Assembly: GCF_020524325.1 (NCBI RefSeq)
Contig: NZ_JAIVKY010000002.1
Coordinates: forward strand, 1 to 64,000
Direction: 5' to 3'
DNA length: 64,000 bases
From: Sutcliffiella horikoshii
GTDB taxonomy: Bacteria > Bacillota > Bacilli > Bacillales > Bacillaceae_I
Shown here: positions 30,374 to 39,783 of the stretch, piece after piece
How the letters are laid out: each line of letters starts with the position of its first letter
Numbering within the stretch: position 1 is the stretch's first letter
Notes under the pieces: generated by a model
The model's database searches: none
What the model saw: only the letters and a program-made list of their open reading frames with translations
What the model was told of the DNA's origin: nothing
Translations under genes and position numbers: made by a program

Positions 30374-31721
30374 TCCCGTTTCGCTCCTTTACATTTTGTA
30401 CTTCACATTCTAACCGGCCATCTTGAAGATGAACTTGAATGGTATCTCCTTTTTCTGCCTGTCTCACATTTTTAATGATGGTACCATCTTCTTGGTAAGC
30501 TAGGCTATATCCTCTGTTCATAATTTTAAGAGGACTTAATGCATCCATCTTGGATAGTTTATGTTGGAATTCCCATTGTTTCTTTTGTAATACCTGCTGC
30601 ATTTGCTTCGTAAGCAATTTTGTTTGCTGATCTAGTGTAAGCTTTTCTGCTTCCCATTGCTTTTTCGGGTGGTTTCTTGCAAGTAACCCAGCGAGTTGCT
30701 CCCATTTTACATGCTTACGTTCCACCATTCTTTTCATGGCCGCCTCAAGATCATCCATAGTCCGATCAAGATCCTGCTGCTTTTGTGCATAAAGATTTTT
30801 CGGGAACCTGAACGCATACGATTTCTGCAAAGCCGTCAACCTGTCCTTGTAATGTTGCATCAATTTATTAGAAGCTCTGTGCAGCCGGAATTTACGGTCT
30901 GAAAGGCGCTCCATCAGTTCGTTGATATGCGGAACAGCCAATTCGGCCGCAGCAGTAGGTGTCGGTGCGCGCATATCCGCTACAAAGTCCGCTATCGTAA
31001 AGTCCGTTTCATGACCAACTGCTGAAATGATCGGCAGCTTAGAAGCAAAAATTTCTCTAGCTACGACTTCTTCGTTAAAGGCCCATAACTCTTCGATGGA
31101 ACCTCCGCCACGGCCCACGATAAGCACATCAAGATCAGACATTTTATTGGCGGTTTGAATAGCCTTCACAATGGAAGGTGCAGCATTCACCCCTTGCACC
31201 AAAGCGGGAATAACAATTATTTTTGTTAGTGGATATCTTCTCTTCAAGGTGGTGATGATATCCCTGACCGCCGCTCCTGTTGGAGAGGTGATTACCCCTA
31301 CAGCACGCGGATATTTAGGCAATGTTTTTTTGTATTCTGGTGAAAACAAACCTTCCTGGGAAAGTTTCTTTTTTAGTTCCTCATAGGCTAAAAACAGACT
31401 GCCGACACCATCAGGTTGCATTTCTTTTATGTACATCTGATAGGATCCGTTTGCTTCATAGACGGTTACTTCTCCACGAACAAGGACCTTCATTCCTTCT
31501 TGTGGTTTGAAGGCAAGGTTTCGGTTTTGACCGGCAAACATAACCACCTGGAGTCGTGCGTTTTGGTCTTTGAGGGTAAAGTACATATGTCCTCTGCTAT
31601 GTTGCTTGAAATTGGATATCTCCCCTTTCAGCCACACATCTTGCAAATGAGGGTCCACATCAAATTTTCTTTTTATGTATTTCGTTAGAGCAGTAACCGT
31701 TAAGTATCTGCGTTCACTCAT
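30366..31721 (-). CDS. xseA: Exodeoxyribonuclease VII large subunit
   Basis: A 451-residue nuclease subunit. An N-terminal OB fold (about 1-100, [36 protein letters not shown]) leads to the catalytic core with [31 protein letters not shown] and [18 protein letters not shown]. The C-terminal part is a long helix (about 290-400). It comes after folD but behind a terminator-like hairpin, so part of its expression may come from a separate promoter. Confidence 0.96.
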   Translation of the reverse strand: MSERRYLTVTALTKYIKRKFDVDPHLQDVWLKGEISNFKQHSRGHMYFTLKDQNARLQVVMFAGQNRNLAFKPQEGMKVLVRGEVTVYEANGSYQMYIKEMQPDGVGSLFLAYEELKKKLSQEGLFSPEYKKTLPKYPRAVGVITSPTGAAVRDIITTLKRRYPLTKIIVIPALVQGVNAAPSIVKAIQTANKMSDLDVLIVGRGGGSIEELWAFNEEVVAREIFASKLPIISAVGHETDFTIADFVADMRAPTPTAAAELAVPHINELMERLSDRKFRLHRASNKLMQHYKDRLTALQKSYAFRFPKNLYAQKQQDLDRTMDDLEAAMKRMVERKHVKWEQLAGLLARNHPKKQWEAEKLTLDQQTKLLTKQMQQVLQKKQWEFQHKLSKMDALSPLKIMNRGYSLAYQEDGTIIKNVRQAEKGDTIQVHLQDGRLECEVQNVKERNGND

Positions 31722-31754
31722 AATAGTTAACTCCTTTTTGAAGCATGGTCATAC

Positions 31755-31790
31755 GAAAAAAAGACGGAAGAACCTTAAGTCCCATCCATC
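31755..31790 (-). terminator. Probable internal terminator or attenuator between folD and xseA
   Basis: Minus strand: GATGGATGGGAC can pair imperfectly with GGTTCTTCCGTC around TTAA and is followed by seven T. It lies 16 bases past the folD stop and before the xseA ribosome binding site. Confidence 0.6.
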
Positions 31791-31805
31791 TTCTAAGATA
31801 CCATA

Positions 31806-32681
31806 TTAACTGGAAAACGTCTTGTTTTCACTTGCCTGATTTTGTGCTGATTGTAGCGTATTGTGCAACAACATCGTAATCGTCATCGGACCGACCCCTC
31901 CAGGAACAGGTGTGATAAAGCTCGCTTTTTTTTTCACCGACTCAAAGTCCACATCCCCACACAGTTTTCCTGTCTCAAGTCTGTTGACACCGACATCAAT
32001 CACAATTGCGCCTTCTTTCACATATTCAGGCCCAATTAGTTTTGCACGCCCAACTGCAGCAATCAATATATCGGCCTGTTTGGTAATGGAGGCCAAATCC
32101 TTCGTACGGGAATGACAATAGGTAACCGTGGCATCCTCTTTTAGAAGTAATTGCCCGACCGGCTTTCCTACAATATTACTTCTTCCGATTACCACCACGT
32201 GCTTACCGGAAATAGAAACATCAAGGGATTTAATCATTTCAACAATCCCATAAGGAGTACAAGGTAGGAATGATTTTTGATCAATCATCATTCTACCAAT
32301 ATTTACAGGGTGAAACCCGTCTACATCTTTATTTGGAGAAATATGTTCAATAACAGCCAGTTCATCGATATGACCAGGCAAAGGTAACTGCACCAGAATG
32401 CCGTGCACGGAAGCATCGTCATTAAAATGAGTGATTCTATCCAATAATTCTTCTTGCGAAATAGAACTTGGGTACTCTTCCAAAATACTTTTAATTCCAG
32501 CTTCGGCGCATGCTTTCTCTTTCGCTCTTACATAGGATTGTGAAGCAGGATCTTGTCCTACCAAAATAACAGCCAAGCTTGGTTGGATATTTTTTTCCGT
32601 ATGTAACTCAGAAACCTTCTCTTTAATTAAAGCTCTTTTCTCGAATGCAAGATCTTTACCTGATACTATAACTGCTGACAT
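31806..32681 (-). CDS. folD: Methylenetetrahydrofolate dehydrogenase/cyclohydrolase FolD
   Basis: A 291-residue bifunctional enzyme interconverting 5,10-methylene-, methenyl- and 10-formyl-tetrahydrofolate with NADP. The active-site Lys lies in SYVRAKEKACAEAGI, and VDGFHPVNIGRM, GRSNIVGKPVG (nucleotide binding) and TPVPGGVGPMTI are all intact. It lies between nusB and xseA, 27 bp after nusB. Confidence 0.97.
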   Translation of the reverse strand: MSAVIVSGKDLAFEKRALIKEKVSELHTEKNIQPSLAVILVGQDPASQSYVRAKEKACAEAGIKSILEEYPSSISQEELLDRITHFNDDASVHGILVQLPLPGHIDELAVIEHISPNKDVDGFHPVNIGRMMIDQKSFLPCTPYGIVEMIKSLDVSISGKHVVVIGRSNIVGKPVGQLLLKEDATVTYCHSRTKDLASITKQADILIAAVGRAKLIGPEYVKEGAIVIDVGVNRLETGKLCGDVDFESVKKKASFITPVPGGVGPMTITMLLHNTLQSAQNQASENKTFSS

Positions 32682-32708
32682 GAATAGCTCCCCCTTTTAT
32701 GCTACTAC

Positions 32709-33110
32709 TTATGCATTATTTTCAATGGTAGTCTTTACTTTAGAAAGGACTGCGTTAATAAATCCGCTTGATTTGTCATCACCAAAAGTTTTAGCAAGTT
32801 CAATTGCTTCATTCATGCTGACATTAACCGGAATCTCTTCAACAAACATCATTTCAAAAACAGTCATGCGAAGAATGGTACGGTCCACTGTTCCTAAACG
32901 GTCTAGAGACCATTTTTCCAAGTGGGATTTCAGCGTGGAATCGATTTCCTCCTGATGCTCTTTCGTTCCAAACACGATACTGCTTAAGAAATCTGCCGGC
33001 TTTTCTCCTTCTTCTAATACGTTTGCAATTGCTTCATCAGGCGCAATATCACTTAAATCCATTTGAAAAATGGCTTGAAGCGCCTTTTCTCTTGATTCAC
33101 TACGTTTCAT
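32709..33110 (-). CDS. nusB: Transcription antitermination factor NusB
   Basis: A 133-residue all-helical protein with the family N terminus (KRSESREKALQAIFQMDLSD) and the C-terminal EIPVNVSMNEAIELAKTFG, then GFINAVLSK. It joins NusE (ribosomal protein S10) at boxA for rRNA antitermination. It is the first gene of the operon that runs through folD, xseAB, ispA, OLE, oapA and dxs to recN. Confidence 0.96.
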   Translation of the reverse strand: MKRSESREKALQAIFQMDLSDIAPDEAIANVLEEGEKPADFLSSIVFGTKEHQEEIDSTLKSHLEKWSLDRLGTVDRTILRMTVFEMMFVEEIPVNVSMNEAIELAKTFGDDKSSGFINAVLSKVKTTIENNA

Positions 33111-33492
33111 TGTTCGATCTCCTTATCGTGCCTATACTAGTATAAAAAGATAATAGCACATTTTTATCAAAAAACACATGTTTTTCATTCGTTTTTTTTG
33201 CTAAATCACATACAAAATGATTCTACCTTCATTAAATGTTCGGAATTAACCGTTTTCATCATTTGCTCTGGGGGAGCTAGAAAGGTGTCATTCTTCTATT
33301 TAAATATGTCAGTTTCATCTTTACCGAGATAATACGCTACTATACTTTTTAAGAAAGCCTAGTTAAAAGTAGCGACTAAAATTGTACCTAATTATGTGGG
33401 GGAACACAAGGGAAACTTGGGATTGTACTTTTCGTAAGCAAAAAAAATTGTAGACACCCTTCTAATGAGAGTGCCTACAAGGTGAGGTCTTA
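33111..33492. other. Intergenic region upstream of nusB
   Basis: About 330 bp lie between the nusB start and the yqhY terminator, with no gene. It should contain the promoter of the nusB-to-recN operon. The plus strand has GGGGG at 33272 and 33395 and GGG runs to 33420; a T-rich patch is near 33190. I see no riboswitch or operator that I can name. Confidence 0.4.
33440..33480 (-). terminator. Terminator of the accBC-yqhY operon
   Basis: Minus strand: TTGTAGGCACTCT pairs with AGGGTGTCTACAA around CATTAGA, followed by eight T. It lies 12 bases past the yqhY stop. Confidence 0.92.
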
Positions 33493-33897
33493 TTAAATTT
33501 CTTGTTCTACTTCTACTTCATTTTTTTGTGCTTCAAACTGCACTCCGACCACATGGATATTTACTTCTGTAATTTCCAGTGCTGTCATATTCAACAGTGC
33601 TTGACGGATATTGTCTTGTACTTTTTGTGCAACTGTCGGAATGGAAATACCGAACTGCATCACACAAAACACATCCACTTTAATGCCTTCTTCAGAAAGG
33701 TCGACTTTTACACCTTTACCGTGATTCTTTTTCCCAAGTCTCTCTACCACACCAGCAGCAAAGTTACCGCGCATCGACATAACGCCTTCCACTTCGGAAG
33801 CAGCAATACCAGCAATTACTTCAATTACTTCAGGAGCAATTTCAACTTTTCCAAGTGAATTGTTGTTTTCCATTTCCAATAAGTTTCTTTCGCTCAT
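33493..33897 (-). CDS. yqhY: Asp23/Gls24 family protein YqhY
   Basis: A 134-residue member of the Asp23 (DUF322) family: GKVEIAPEVIEVIAGIAASEVEGV in two parts, then a VDVFCVMQFGISIPTVAQKVQ segment. In B. subtilis yqhY follows accBC and its loss disturbs malonyl-CoA/fatty acid control, so a role in regulating acetyl-CoA carboxylase is suspected. The start is 21 bp after accC, in one operon. Confidence 0.93.
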   Translation of the reverse strand: MSERNLLEMENNNSLGKVEIAPEVIEVIAGIAASEVEGVMSMRGNFAAGVVERLGKKNHGKGVKVDLSEEGIKVDVFCVMQFGISIPTVAQKVQDNIRQALLNMTALEITEVNIHVVGVQFEAQKNEVEVEQEI

Positions 33898-33918
33898 AAT
33901 TAACCCTCCTAAATATAG

Positions 33919-35271
33919 TTAAGAATTCATGACATCATATTTCTCAAGAAATTTCGTATTAAAGTCCCCATCTTTGAACTTTTCGTGATCCATTAGTTTC
34001 AGATGGAAAGGAATCGTAGTATGAACGCCTTCAATAATAAATTCGCTTAACGCACGTTTCATTCGTGAGACAGCTTCTTCACGCGTTGCTCCATAAGTGA
34101 TTAGCTTTGCCACCATGGAATCATAATATGGCGGTATGCTGTAGCCAGGGTAAACTGCCGAATCCACTCGAACACCAAGACCACCTGGCGGAAGGTACAT
34201 TTCAATCTTTCCAGGGGAAGGCATAAAGTTCTTTTCTGGATTTTCAGCATTAATACGGCACTCAATCGACCAGCCGTTGAAAACGACATCTTCTTGCTTA
34301 AGAGATAATGTTTCTCCAGATGCAACCCGAATCATTTCCTTGATTAGATCCACGCCTGTCACCATTTCCGTAACAGGATGCTCTACTTGGATACGGGTGT
34401 TCATTTCCATGAAGTAGAATTTTCTATTTTGATAGTCATAAATAAATTCTATCGTACCTGCACCCATATAGTCCACTGCTTCAGCAGCTTTTACTGCCGC
34501 TTCACCCATTTGAGCGCGAATTTCTTCATCCAATACAGGTGAAGGCGTTTCTTCCACAAGCTTTTGTAGACGGCGTTGGATGGAACAATCACGCTCACCA
34601 AGGTGAATCGTATTACCATGACCATCTGCCATTACTTGAATTTCAACGTGACGGAAGTCTTCGATGAATTTTTCAAGATACACGCCAGGATTACCGAAAG
34701 CAGTTGCCGCTTCTTGCTGTGTAATGGAAATACCCTTTTTCAGTTCCTCTTCATTTCTCGCAACACGGATACCTTTTCCGCCTCCGCCTGCTGTTGCTTT
34801 AATGATAACAGGATAACCGATGTCGTTAGCAATGGTGATACCGTCATTGATGTTTTCGATGATACCTTGAGAACCAGGAACAATTGGCACACCCGCTTTA
34901 CGCATCGTTTCACGCGCCACATCTTTCGTCCCCATCTTACTTATTGCTTCCGGACTTGGTCCTATAAATGTAATGTTACACTCTCTACAAAGCTCAGCAA
35001 AGTCCGAGTTCTCCGCAAGGAATCCGTATCCTGGATGAATAGCATCAGACGCTGTAAGTTTTGCTACGCTAATGATGTTAGTAAAGTTAAGGTAGCTGTC
35101 TTTAGATGTTTTTGGTCCGACACAATATGCTTCGTCCGCCAACTGCACATGAAGGGATTCTTTATCCGCTTCCGAATAAACAGCCACTGTCTCAATATTC
35201 ATTTCTTTACATGCACGAATAATACGTACTGCAATTTCTCCTCTATTGGCAATCAATACTTTTTTTATCAT
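33919..35271 (-). CDS. accC: Acetyl-CoA carboxylase, biotin carboxylase subunit
   Basis: A 450-residue ATP-grasp enzyme that carboxylates the biotin on AccB. The N terminus is [37 protein letters not shown], the glycine-rich [13 protein letters not shown] and the catalytic [15 protein letters not shown] are present. It is 16 bp after accB. Confidence 0.98.
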   Translation of the reverse strand: MIKKVLIANRGEIAVRIIRACKEMNIETVAVYSEADKESLHVQLADEAYCVGPKTSKDSYLNFTNIISVAKLTASDAIHPGYGFLAENSDFAELCRECNITFIGPSPEAISKMGTKDVARETMRKAGVPIVPGSQGIIENINDGITIANDIGYPVIIKATAGGGGKGIRVARNEEELKKGISITQQEAATAFGNPGVYLEKFIEDFRHVEIQVMADGHGNTIHLGERDCSIQRRLQKLVEETPSPVLDEEIRAQMGEAAVKAAEAVDYMGAGTIEFIYDYQNRKFYFMEMNTRIQVEHPVTEMVTGVDLIKEMIRVASGETLSLKQEDVVFNGWSIECRINAENPEKNFMPSPGKIEMYLPPGGLGVRVDSAVYPGYSIPPYYDSMVAKLITYGATREEAVSRMKRALSEFIIEGVHTTIPFHLKLMDHEKFKDGDFNTKFLEKYDVMNS

Positions 35272-35287
35272 GAGTGTCGCCCCCTCC

Positions 35288-35788
35288 TTATACTGTTTTT
35301 ACAAGGAATAAAGGTTGACCATATTCTACTAATTGGCCATTATCAACCAGAACCTCGACAATTTCGCCTTTGACTTCTGCTTCAATCTCATTGAACAGTT
35401 TCATTGCTTCCACGATACAAACGACAGAGTTTTCTCCAACTTTATCGCCTTCTTGGACATACGCCGCTTGATCCGGTGATGGAGAAGCATAGAACGTCCC
35501 AACCATCGGGGAAGTGATTTTATGTAGGTTCGCGTCTTCCTGTTTAGGTGCCGCTGTTTCTTGTTTAGTTTCTGCAGCTGGTGTTTGAGCTTGCTGAGCA
35601 GGCGCTTGTGGTGCTTGTGCCTGTTGTTGTGGTGCCGCTTGTGCAGCTACTTGTTGCGTGCTCACGACAGTTTGCTCCGCATGCTTCTTCATTTTAATTT
35701 TGGAACCTTCATTCTCATACGTGAATTCATCTATATTGGATTGGTCAATCAACTTAATAATTTCTCTGATTTCTTGGATCTTTAACAT
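35288..35788 (-). CDS. accB: Biotin carboxyl carrier protein of acetyl-CoA carboxylase
   Basis: A 166-residue protein: an N-terminal helical domain ([20 protein letters not shown]), a Gln/Ala/Pro-rich linker (about 45-85) and a C-terminal biotinyl domain with the biotin-accepting Lys in [11 protein letters not shown]. It is the first gene of accB-accC-yqhY and is preceded by a long leader region. Confidence 0.97.
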   Translation of the reverse strand: MLKIQEIREIIKLIDQSNIDEFTYENEGSKIKMKKHAEQTVVSTQQVAAQAAPQQQAQAPQAPAQQAQTPAAETKQETAAPKQEDANLHKITSPMVGTFYASPSPDQAAYVQEGDKVGENSVVCIVEAMKLFNEIEAEVKGEIVEVLVDNGQLVEYGQPLFLVKTV

Positions 35789-36005
35789 ATTTCGTTCACT
35801 CCTCGGTCCTTTTGATGATTAGTTGCTGCATTGATGTTGCGTGTAGTTGCCTAGGTGTTGCTATGTACATTTTAACAAAATAGTTCATATTCATCATACG
35901 ATACAAGCTCCTGAAATTCAACTAAAAATAGTAATAGATATTATTACCTAGTGCTAAGTTTGGGTGGTTGTGTGAATTTAGGCTTCGTGTTGCATTACGG
36001 GATGA

Positions 36006-36019
36006 TGAAAACGCTTTAG
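36006..36019 (+). promoter_or_regulatory. Candidate cre box upstream of accB
   Basis: TGAAAACGCTTTAG matches the cre core exactly except for the last two bases. It lies 218-231 bp upstream of the accB start, far for simple repression but possible for activation or a long leader. Confidence 0.45.
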
Positions 36020-36162
36020 TTATTATTATAGGGGATTTTTGGTGCGGTGGATAGGGGGAGTGTTGGGGAAATACTGTCTAGTGGAGAAACAACTTTTTAT
36101 CAAAAGTTCAAAAGATTAATTTGCTAAATGCTTTTAACTAAAACCAACAAATATAAAAACCC

Positions 36163-36196
36163 AAAAACCGAAGCCCCACATTTCCCAGGGCTTCGG
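36163..36196 (-). terminator. Terminator of the spoIIIA operon
   Basis: Minus strand: CCGAAGCCC pairs with GGGCTTCGG around TGGGAAATGTG, followed by TTTTTGGG. It lies just past the spoIIIAH stop. Confidence 0.93.
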
Positions 36197-36212
36197 CCTT
36201 TGCTATCATCTT

Positions 36213-36866
36213 TTATTCGTCGCCTTCTTCTGTTGCTGGTGGGAAGTCGAATGCGATGTCTTCGTTACGTACGTCTTTGAATTCTTGGCGTACCATGTGG
36301 TAGATGTCGTTTGCCATTTGTGGCGAGTGTGCTGCTGTTTTGACTGTAATTCTGATCTTGCCATCTGTTACGCGAACTAGTGCATCATCTACGTCCTTGT
36401 GGGAACGGATTGTGGATTCTAGGATTAGTTCTTTTTCAGAGATTTGGGCAAGTTCGTTGTATTGGTCAACTGCTTTGGAGATTTCTTCTGCTGGTAGATC
36501 TGTGCTTGCCATCATTTCTTTTAGTTCTGCACGGTGTACGCTGCGAAGGTTTTCCAGTTCATAGCGCATTTCTGCTAATGTCTCGTCTGAAGAGATGTAT
36601 TTTACTACAGCACTTCCATCTTCCTCTGTCGCTTCTTCTCCTTCAACGCCCTCTGCGCCTTCAGTGCCTTCTTCGCCATCAGTTCCAGCTGCTTCGCCTT
36701 CTTCCCCGCCGTGGTTTTCAGCGGTTTCAGTGGCTGCTGGTTGTTCTGTGGCGTCATTTGCCAGTTGTTCGCCGGCTTGTTGATCACCAATAAAGTAGTA
36801 AGCGGATAAGACAAATACGAGACTTAACATAGTTAGTAACCAAACGGTTTGTTTTTTTAATAACAT
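36213..36866 (-). CDS. spoIIIAH: SpoIIIAH, mother-cell channel component
   Basis: A 217-residue bitopic protein with one N-terminal span (about 7-26), a Glu/Gly/Thr-rich linker (about 33-85) and a C-terminal YscJ/FliF-like ring-building domain (about 90-210). It binds forespore SpoIIQ across the intermembrane space, forming the feeding-tube channel. The acidic linker is longer and more repetitive (EEGEAAGTDGEEGTEGAEG) than the rest. Last gene of the operon. Confidence 0.95.
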   Translation of the reverse strand: MLLKKQTVWLLTMLSLVFVLSAYYFIGDQQAGEQLANDATEQPAATETAENHGGEEGEAAGTDGEEGTEGAEGVEGEEATEEDGSAVVKYISSDETLAEMRYELENLRSVHRAELKEMMASTDLPAEEISKAVDQYNELAQISEKELILESTIRSHKDVDDALVRVTDGKIRITVKTAAHSPQMANDIYHMVRQEFKDVRNEDIAFDFPPATEEGDE

Positions 36867-36869
36867 GGA

Positions 36870-37538
36870 TTATTCCCCCTCAGATTTTTTTGGAAGTACT
36901 GCTACTTTGTGCTGTGGGACGTCGAGCACTTTTGTGACAGCGTCCAAAATCATTTGTTTTACATGTATATTTTCAGCGCCCTTTGCTACAATCAGAACTC
37001 CGCGTATGACCGGTTTCTTAGTTTCGGTTACGACTGGAATTTCTTGTTCATTCTTCCTGATGACGAGGACTTGTTCGTCTTTTGAGGTATCAGTGACATC
37101 ACGTTTTCCACCTTGCTGGTCTGTTTCGACCGTGTTTTGCTGGGAGGTGGTGACGTTTTTCTGAAAGACTTTTTGCTCGGAAGCATCCACGTTAACGACG
37201 ACTGATACGTCATTAACGCCGGTGATGGCCTCAAGTGCATCTCTCAACTGATTCTCAAAGCTTGCCTCGTAATCAGAGATAGTAGAAGGTGCGTTGGCAT
37301 CATCACTTTGTCCAAATACCGGTTCATCTTCCGGTTCTTGCTGCTTCATGGCTGGCAGGACGCCGCCACCTGGAGAAGTTGCACTGTCTTCTCCAAAGAA
37401 CAGATTTCCGAATAAAATGAATCCTACCCCAAGGACGAGTATGACCGTCATGTATTGGTATTTTGCTTTTTTATCTTTTGACTGATTGGTAAGCAGAGAT
37501 TTTAGCCATGGAATGAATGCTTGGTTTTTCTTTTCCAC
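36870..37538 (-). CDS. spoIIIAG: SpoIIIAG, ring-forming sporulation protein
   Basis: A 222-residue protein with one N-terminal span (about 29-46) and a large extracytoplasmic ring domain (ending QHKVAVLPKKS). SpoIIIAG forms 30-subunit rings resembling type III secretion rings. The start is a GTG at 37538, with GGGGGGGA about ten bases upstream. It is three bases from spoIIIAH. Confidence 0.94.
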   Translation of the reverse strand: MEKKNQAFIPWLKSLLTNQSKDKKAKYQYMTVILVLGVGFILFGNLFFGEDSATSPGGGVLPAMKQQEPEDEPVFGQSDDANAPSTISDYEASFENQLRDALEAITGVNDVSVVVNVDASEQKVFQKNVTTSQQNTVETDQQGGKRDVTDTSKDEQVLVIRKNEQEIPVVTETKKPVIRGVLIVAKGAENIHVKQMILDAVTKVLDVPQHKVAVLPKKSEGE

Positions 37539-37544
37539 CTTGTA

Positions 37545-38165
37545 CTAATCCCCCCCTTCGACTGCTACTGAAATATTGGTTGGTTGTAGTTGCCATCGAT
37601 CTGCTAGGAAAGTTGCTATTTTCCCTTCTTCTCTCGAGGAAGGAGCTGGTTCCTTTTGTCTGGAGGTGTCAATTTGAACAGGTTTTACAACTTGAATGGC
37701 TGTCTCTTCAGCTTGCTCGAGTAGAATCACAACGGACTCTATATTTTCTTCTATTGGCATTTCGGTAAGCTGGTCCTCATTTTTCACGACAATCTGTAAG
37801 TCTTTCACTGTTAAACCATAGCTTTCTCTCAACTCCTCCTCCACATCTTCTTTCATTAGGACAGCCGCTTTATTTAAAATGTATGCAGCATGAGAGGCTT
37901 GTATTTCTTTTTTCTTCATTTCTATTAAATTTTCTGTGTTTTCTTTTGAAGTGTAGGAAGAATGCGTGGTCATTTTGGCAAAAAGTTCATCCATATCTGT
38001 GGAAAGAAGCTTCAAGATAGGGGTTAGGATGACGACAATCAGCAGAAGGCCAATCACTAGTTTTGTGTATTTTTGCATGGAAGAATTCGGAAGTAACATC
38101 TCGACTACGGTTGCTAAAAGAATAAATAAGATGATACTGGTGATCCATTCTGTTAGGTAACTCAT
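37545..38165 (-). CDS. spoIIIAF: SpoIIIAF
   Basis: A 206-residue protein with two N-terminal spans (MSYLTEWITSIILFILLATV, then LVIGLLLIVVILTPILKLL) and a soluble ring-building-like domain facing the intermembrane space. It lies between AE and AG with short gaps; the site GGTAAGGGGGAG precedes the ATG. Confidence 0.93.
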   Translation of the reverse strand: MSYLTEWITSIILFILLATVVEMLLPNSSMQKYTKLVIGLLLIVVILTPILKLLSTDMDELFAKMTTHSSYTSKENTENLIEMKKKEIQASHAAYILNKAAVLMKEDVEEELRESYGLTVKDLQIVVKNEDQLTEMPIEENIESVVILLEQAEETAIQVVKPVQIDTSRQKEPAPSSREEGKIATFLADRWQLQPTNISVAVEGGD

Positions 38166-38177
38166 TAACTCTCCCCC

Positions 38178-39350
38178 TTACCTGACCATCACGGTTATAT
38201 TTCCTGCTGCAATGATGACCGTGATGCTTAAAAAGAACATAAAGGAGACAATAGCCAAGGCAGCAAAAATATAAATGATGCTTTTGCTGATAATATCCAG
38301 ACATTTTATGACGGTACCGCCTCCCAGAGGTTGAAGCAGAGCCGCGGCAAGTTTATAGATAATTGCAATGGAAAGAATTTTCACTGCCGGGAATGCAGCA
38401 AGTAAAATCAATGTGGCCACACCCAGGATCCCGACTGTATTTTTTAATAACACAGATGCTGTAATCACGGTATCGGTGGCATCTGTAAACATTCTGCCGA
38501 TAACAGGAATAAAATTTCCTGTTACAAACTTGGCGGTACGAATGGCAATCCCATCTGTCACCGCTGCGGTTGCACCTTGAACGGAGATAACACCAAGGAA
38601 TACCGTTAAGTAGATTCCTAGAATTCCGATGCTTACGTTTCGAAGTAATGCAGCAAGTTGTGTTACCTTGTAATGTTCGCTTAGCGTACTGACAATGCTT
38701 AAGATGGCCGAAAGAAACAATAGCGGAAGTACGACATATTGGATGAGCAGACCGCTTGTGTTCATTAAAAACAAAATTATGGGGTGGAAAAAAGCTGCTG
38801 AAACTAACCCACCTGAAGATGCGATGAGCGCGATGAGCAGTGGAACCAAGGCAATGATGAACCCTGTCATAGCGGTAATTGCTTCAAGTGTGTATGAGAT
38901 AACGATATGAAAACTGTTAAGGGCGATGATAATTAAAACCATAAACACGACACTATAGGCCACTTTACTGACTGTTTTTTGCTCGAAGGCATTTTGAAGC
39001 GTTTGTAGGAACATGCTGAAGATGGTAAGTAAGATAAGACTACCTAATAGTTTTCCATTTGCTAGCAGTTCATGAAATAAGTATTTCAGGAAACCTTTTG
39101 ACCATTCTTCCAATGAGAAGGACTTGTCCCCTTTTACAAATTCCATGAATGACCCTTTTTGGCTTTCTGGCAAAAACCCGCCATACTCCTCCATTACTTC
39201 TTCCCAGTACACCTTGATTTCTTCTACATCAATTCCTTCTATTTGATCTGTTACTAGTTCTGACGGCGAAGAGGGTGAGGCTTGTACTATTTCAAATGGA
39301 AGGAACAGTAGGATTAACAAGGCTGCAATGATTGCGAGAATGAATTTCAT
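38178..39350 (-). CDS. spoIIIAE: SpoIIIAE, polytopic membrane component
   Basis: A 390-residue protein with an N-terminal signal/anchor (about 1-24), an extracytoplasmic region and at least six later membrane spans. It resembles transporter-type proteins and is probably the export channel component of the SpoIIIA-SpoIIQ complex. Motifs include RTAKFVTGNFIPVIGRMFTD. Length agrees with homologues. Confidence 0.94.
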   Translation of the reverse strand: MKFILAIIAALLILLFLPFEIVQASPSSPSELVTDQIEGIDVEEIKVYWEEVMEEYGGFLPESQKGSFMEFVKGDKSFSLEEWSKGFLKYLFHELLANGKLLGSLILLTIFSMFLQTLQNAFEQKTVSKVAYSVVFMVLIIIALNSFHIVISYTLEAITAMTGFIIALVPLLIALIASSGGLVSAAFFHPIILFLMNTSGLLIQYVVLPLLFLSAILSIVSTLSEHYKVTQLAALLRNVSIGILGIYLTVFLGVISVQGATAAVTDGIAIRTAKFVTGNFIPVIGRMFTDATDTVITASVLLKNTVGILGVATLILLAAFPAVKILSIAIIYKLAAALLQPLGGGTVIKCLDIISKSIIYIFAALAIVSFMFFLSITVIIAAGNITVMVR

Positions 39351-39377
39351 AGGATTGCTCCCCTCTGCTTTTTCATT

Positions 39378-39767
39378 TTAAGAAGGAATGAGATTGATGA
39401 TGGTTTCGATGATAACGGTCAAGATGGGAATGGCCATCGCGAGTATTAATATTTTCCCGGCCAATTCGATCTTGGATGCGATTGCACCTTGCCCAGCGTC
39501 TTTCGTGATTTGAGCACCGAATTCTGCGATATAGGCGATTCCAACAATCTTGAGAATAGTTTCTACATAGATTAAATTTACATTGGCGTTAATGGCGATC
39601 CTCTCTAGCATCCTGATGACATCAAATATTTGCTCTACTAAAAATAAGAAAATAGCACAACCGACAAATACGACTAGCATGAAGGCAAATGTCGGTTTTT
39701 GCTCTTTTACGACTAATGCAAGAAAGGTGGCGATTAAGCCAAGACCTACTATTTGGAGAATCTCGAT
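39378..39767 (-). CDS. spoIIIAD: SpoIIIAD, with apparent ATC start
   Basis: Homologues have about 130 residues and begin MQIDIVQIVGLGLIA. Here the frame before the first ATG (39680) reads IEILQIVGLGLIATFLALVV, clearly coding and with the first membrane span, back to the ATC at 39765-39767. Two codons earlier is an in-frame TGA, and no ATG, GTG or TTG lies between. AAGGGGTG sits seven bases before the ATC. Either ATC initiates, or one extra base separates the TTG at 39770-39772 from the frame. The 129-residue product has three to four membrane spans and is SpoIIIAC-like. The ATG at 39680 would delete span 1. Confidence 0.8.
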   Translation of the reverse strand: MEILQIVGLGLIATFLALVVKEQKPTFAFMLVVFVGCAIFLFLVEQIFDVIRMLERIAINANVNLIYVETILKIVGIAYIAEFGAQITKDAGQGAIASKIELAGKILILAMAIPILTVIIETIINLIPS

Positions 39768-39783
39768 TGGTCAACACCCCTTA

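Larger units (their letters stand above)
35789..36212. other. Intergenic region upstream of accB
   Basis: No gene is seen in these 424 bp. It holds the spoIIIAH terminator (36163-36196), a cre-like box (36006-36019), a plus-strand G-rich patch (36031-36066, three runs of four or five G) and presumably the accB promoter within about 100 bp of its start. Confidence 0.45.

Noticed and set aside
34576-35373. A 265-codon plus-strand frame
   Set aside because: It is entirely antisense to accC, has no ribosome binding site and reads low-complexity composition typical of a shadow frame.
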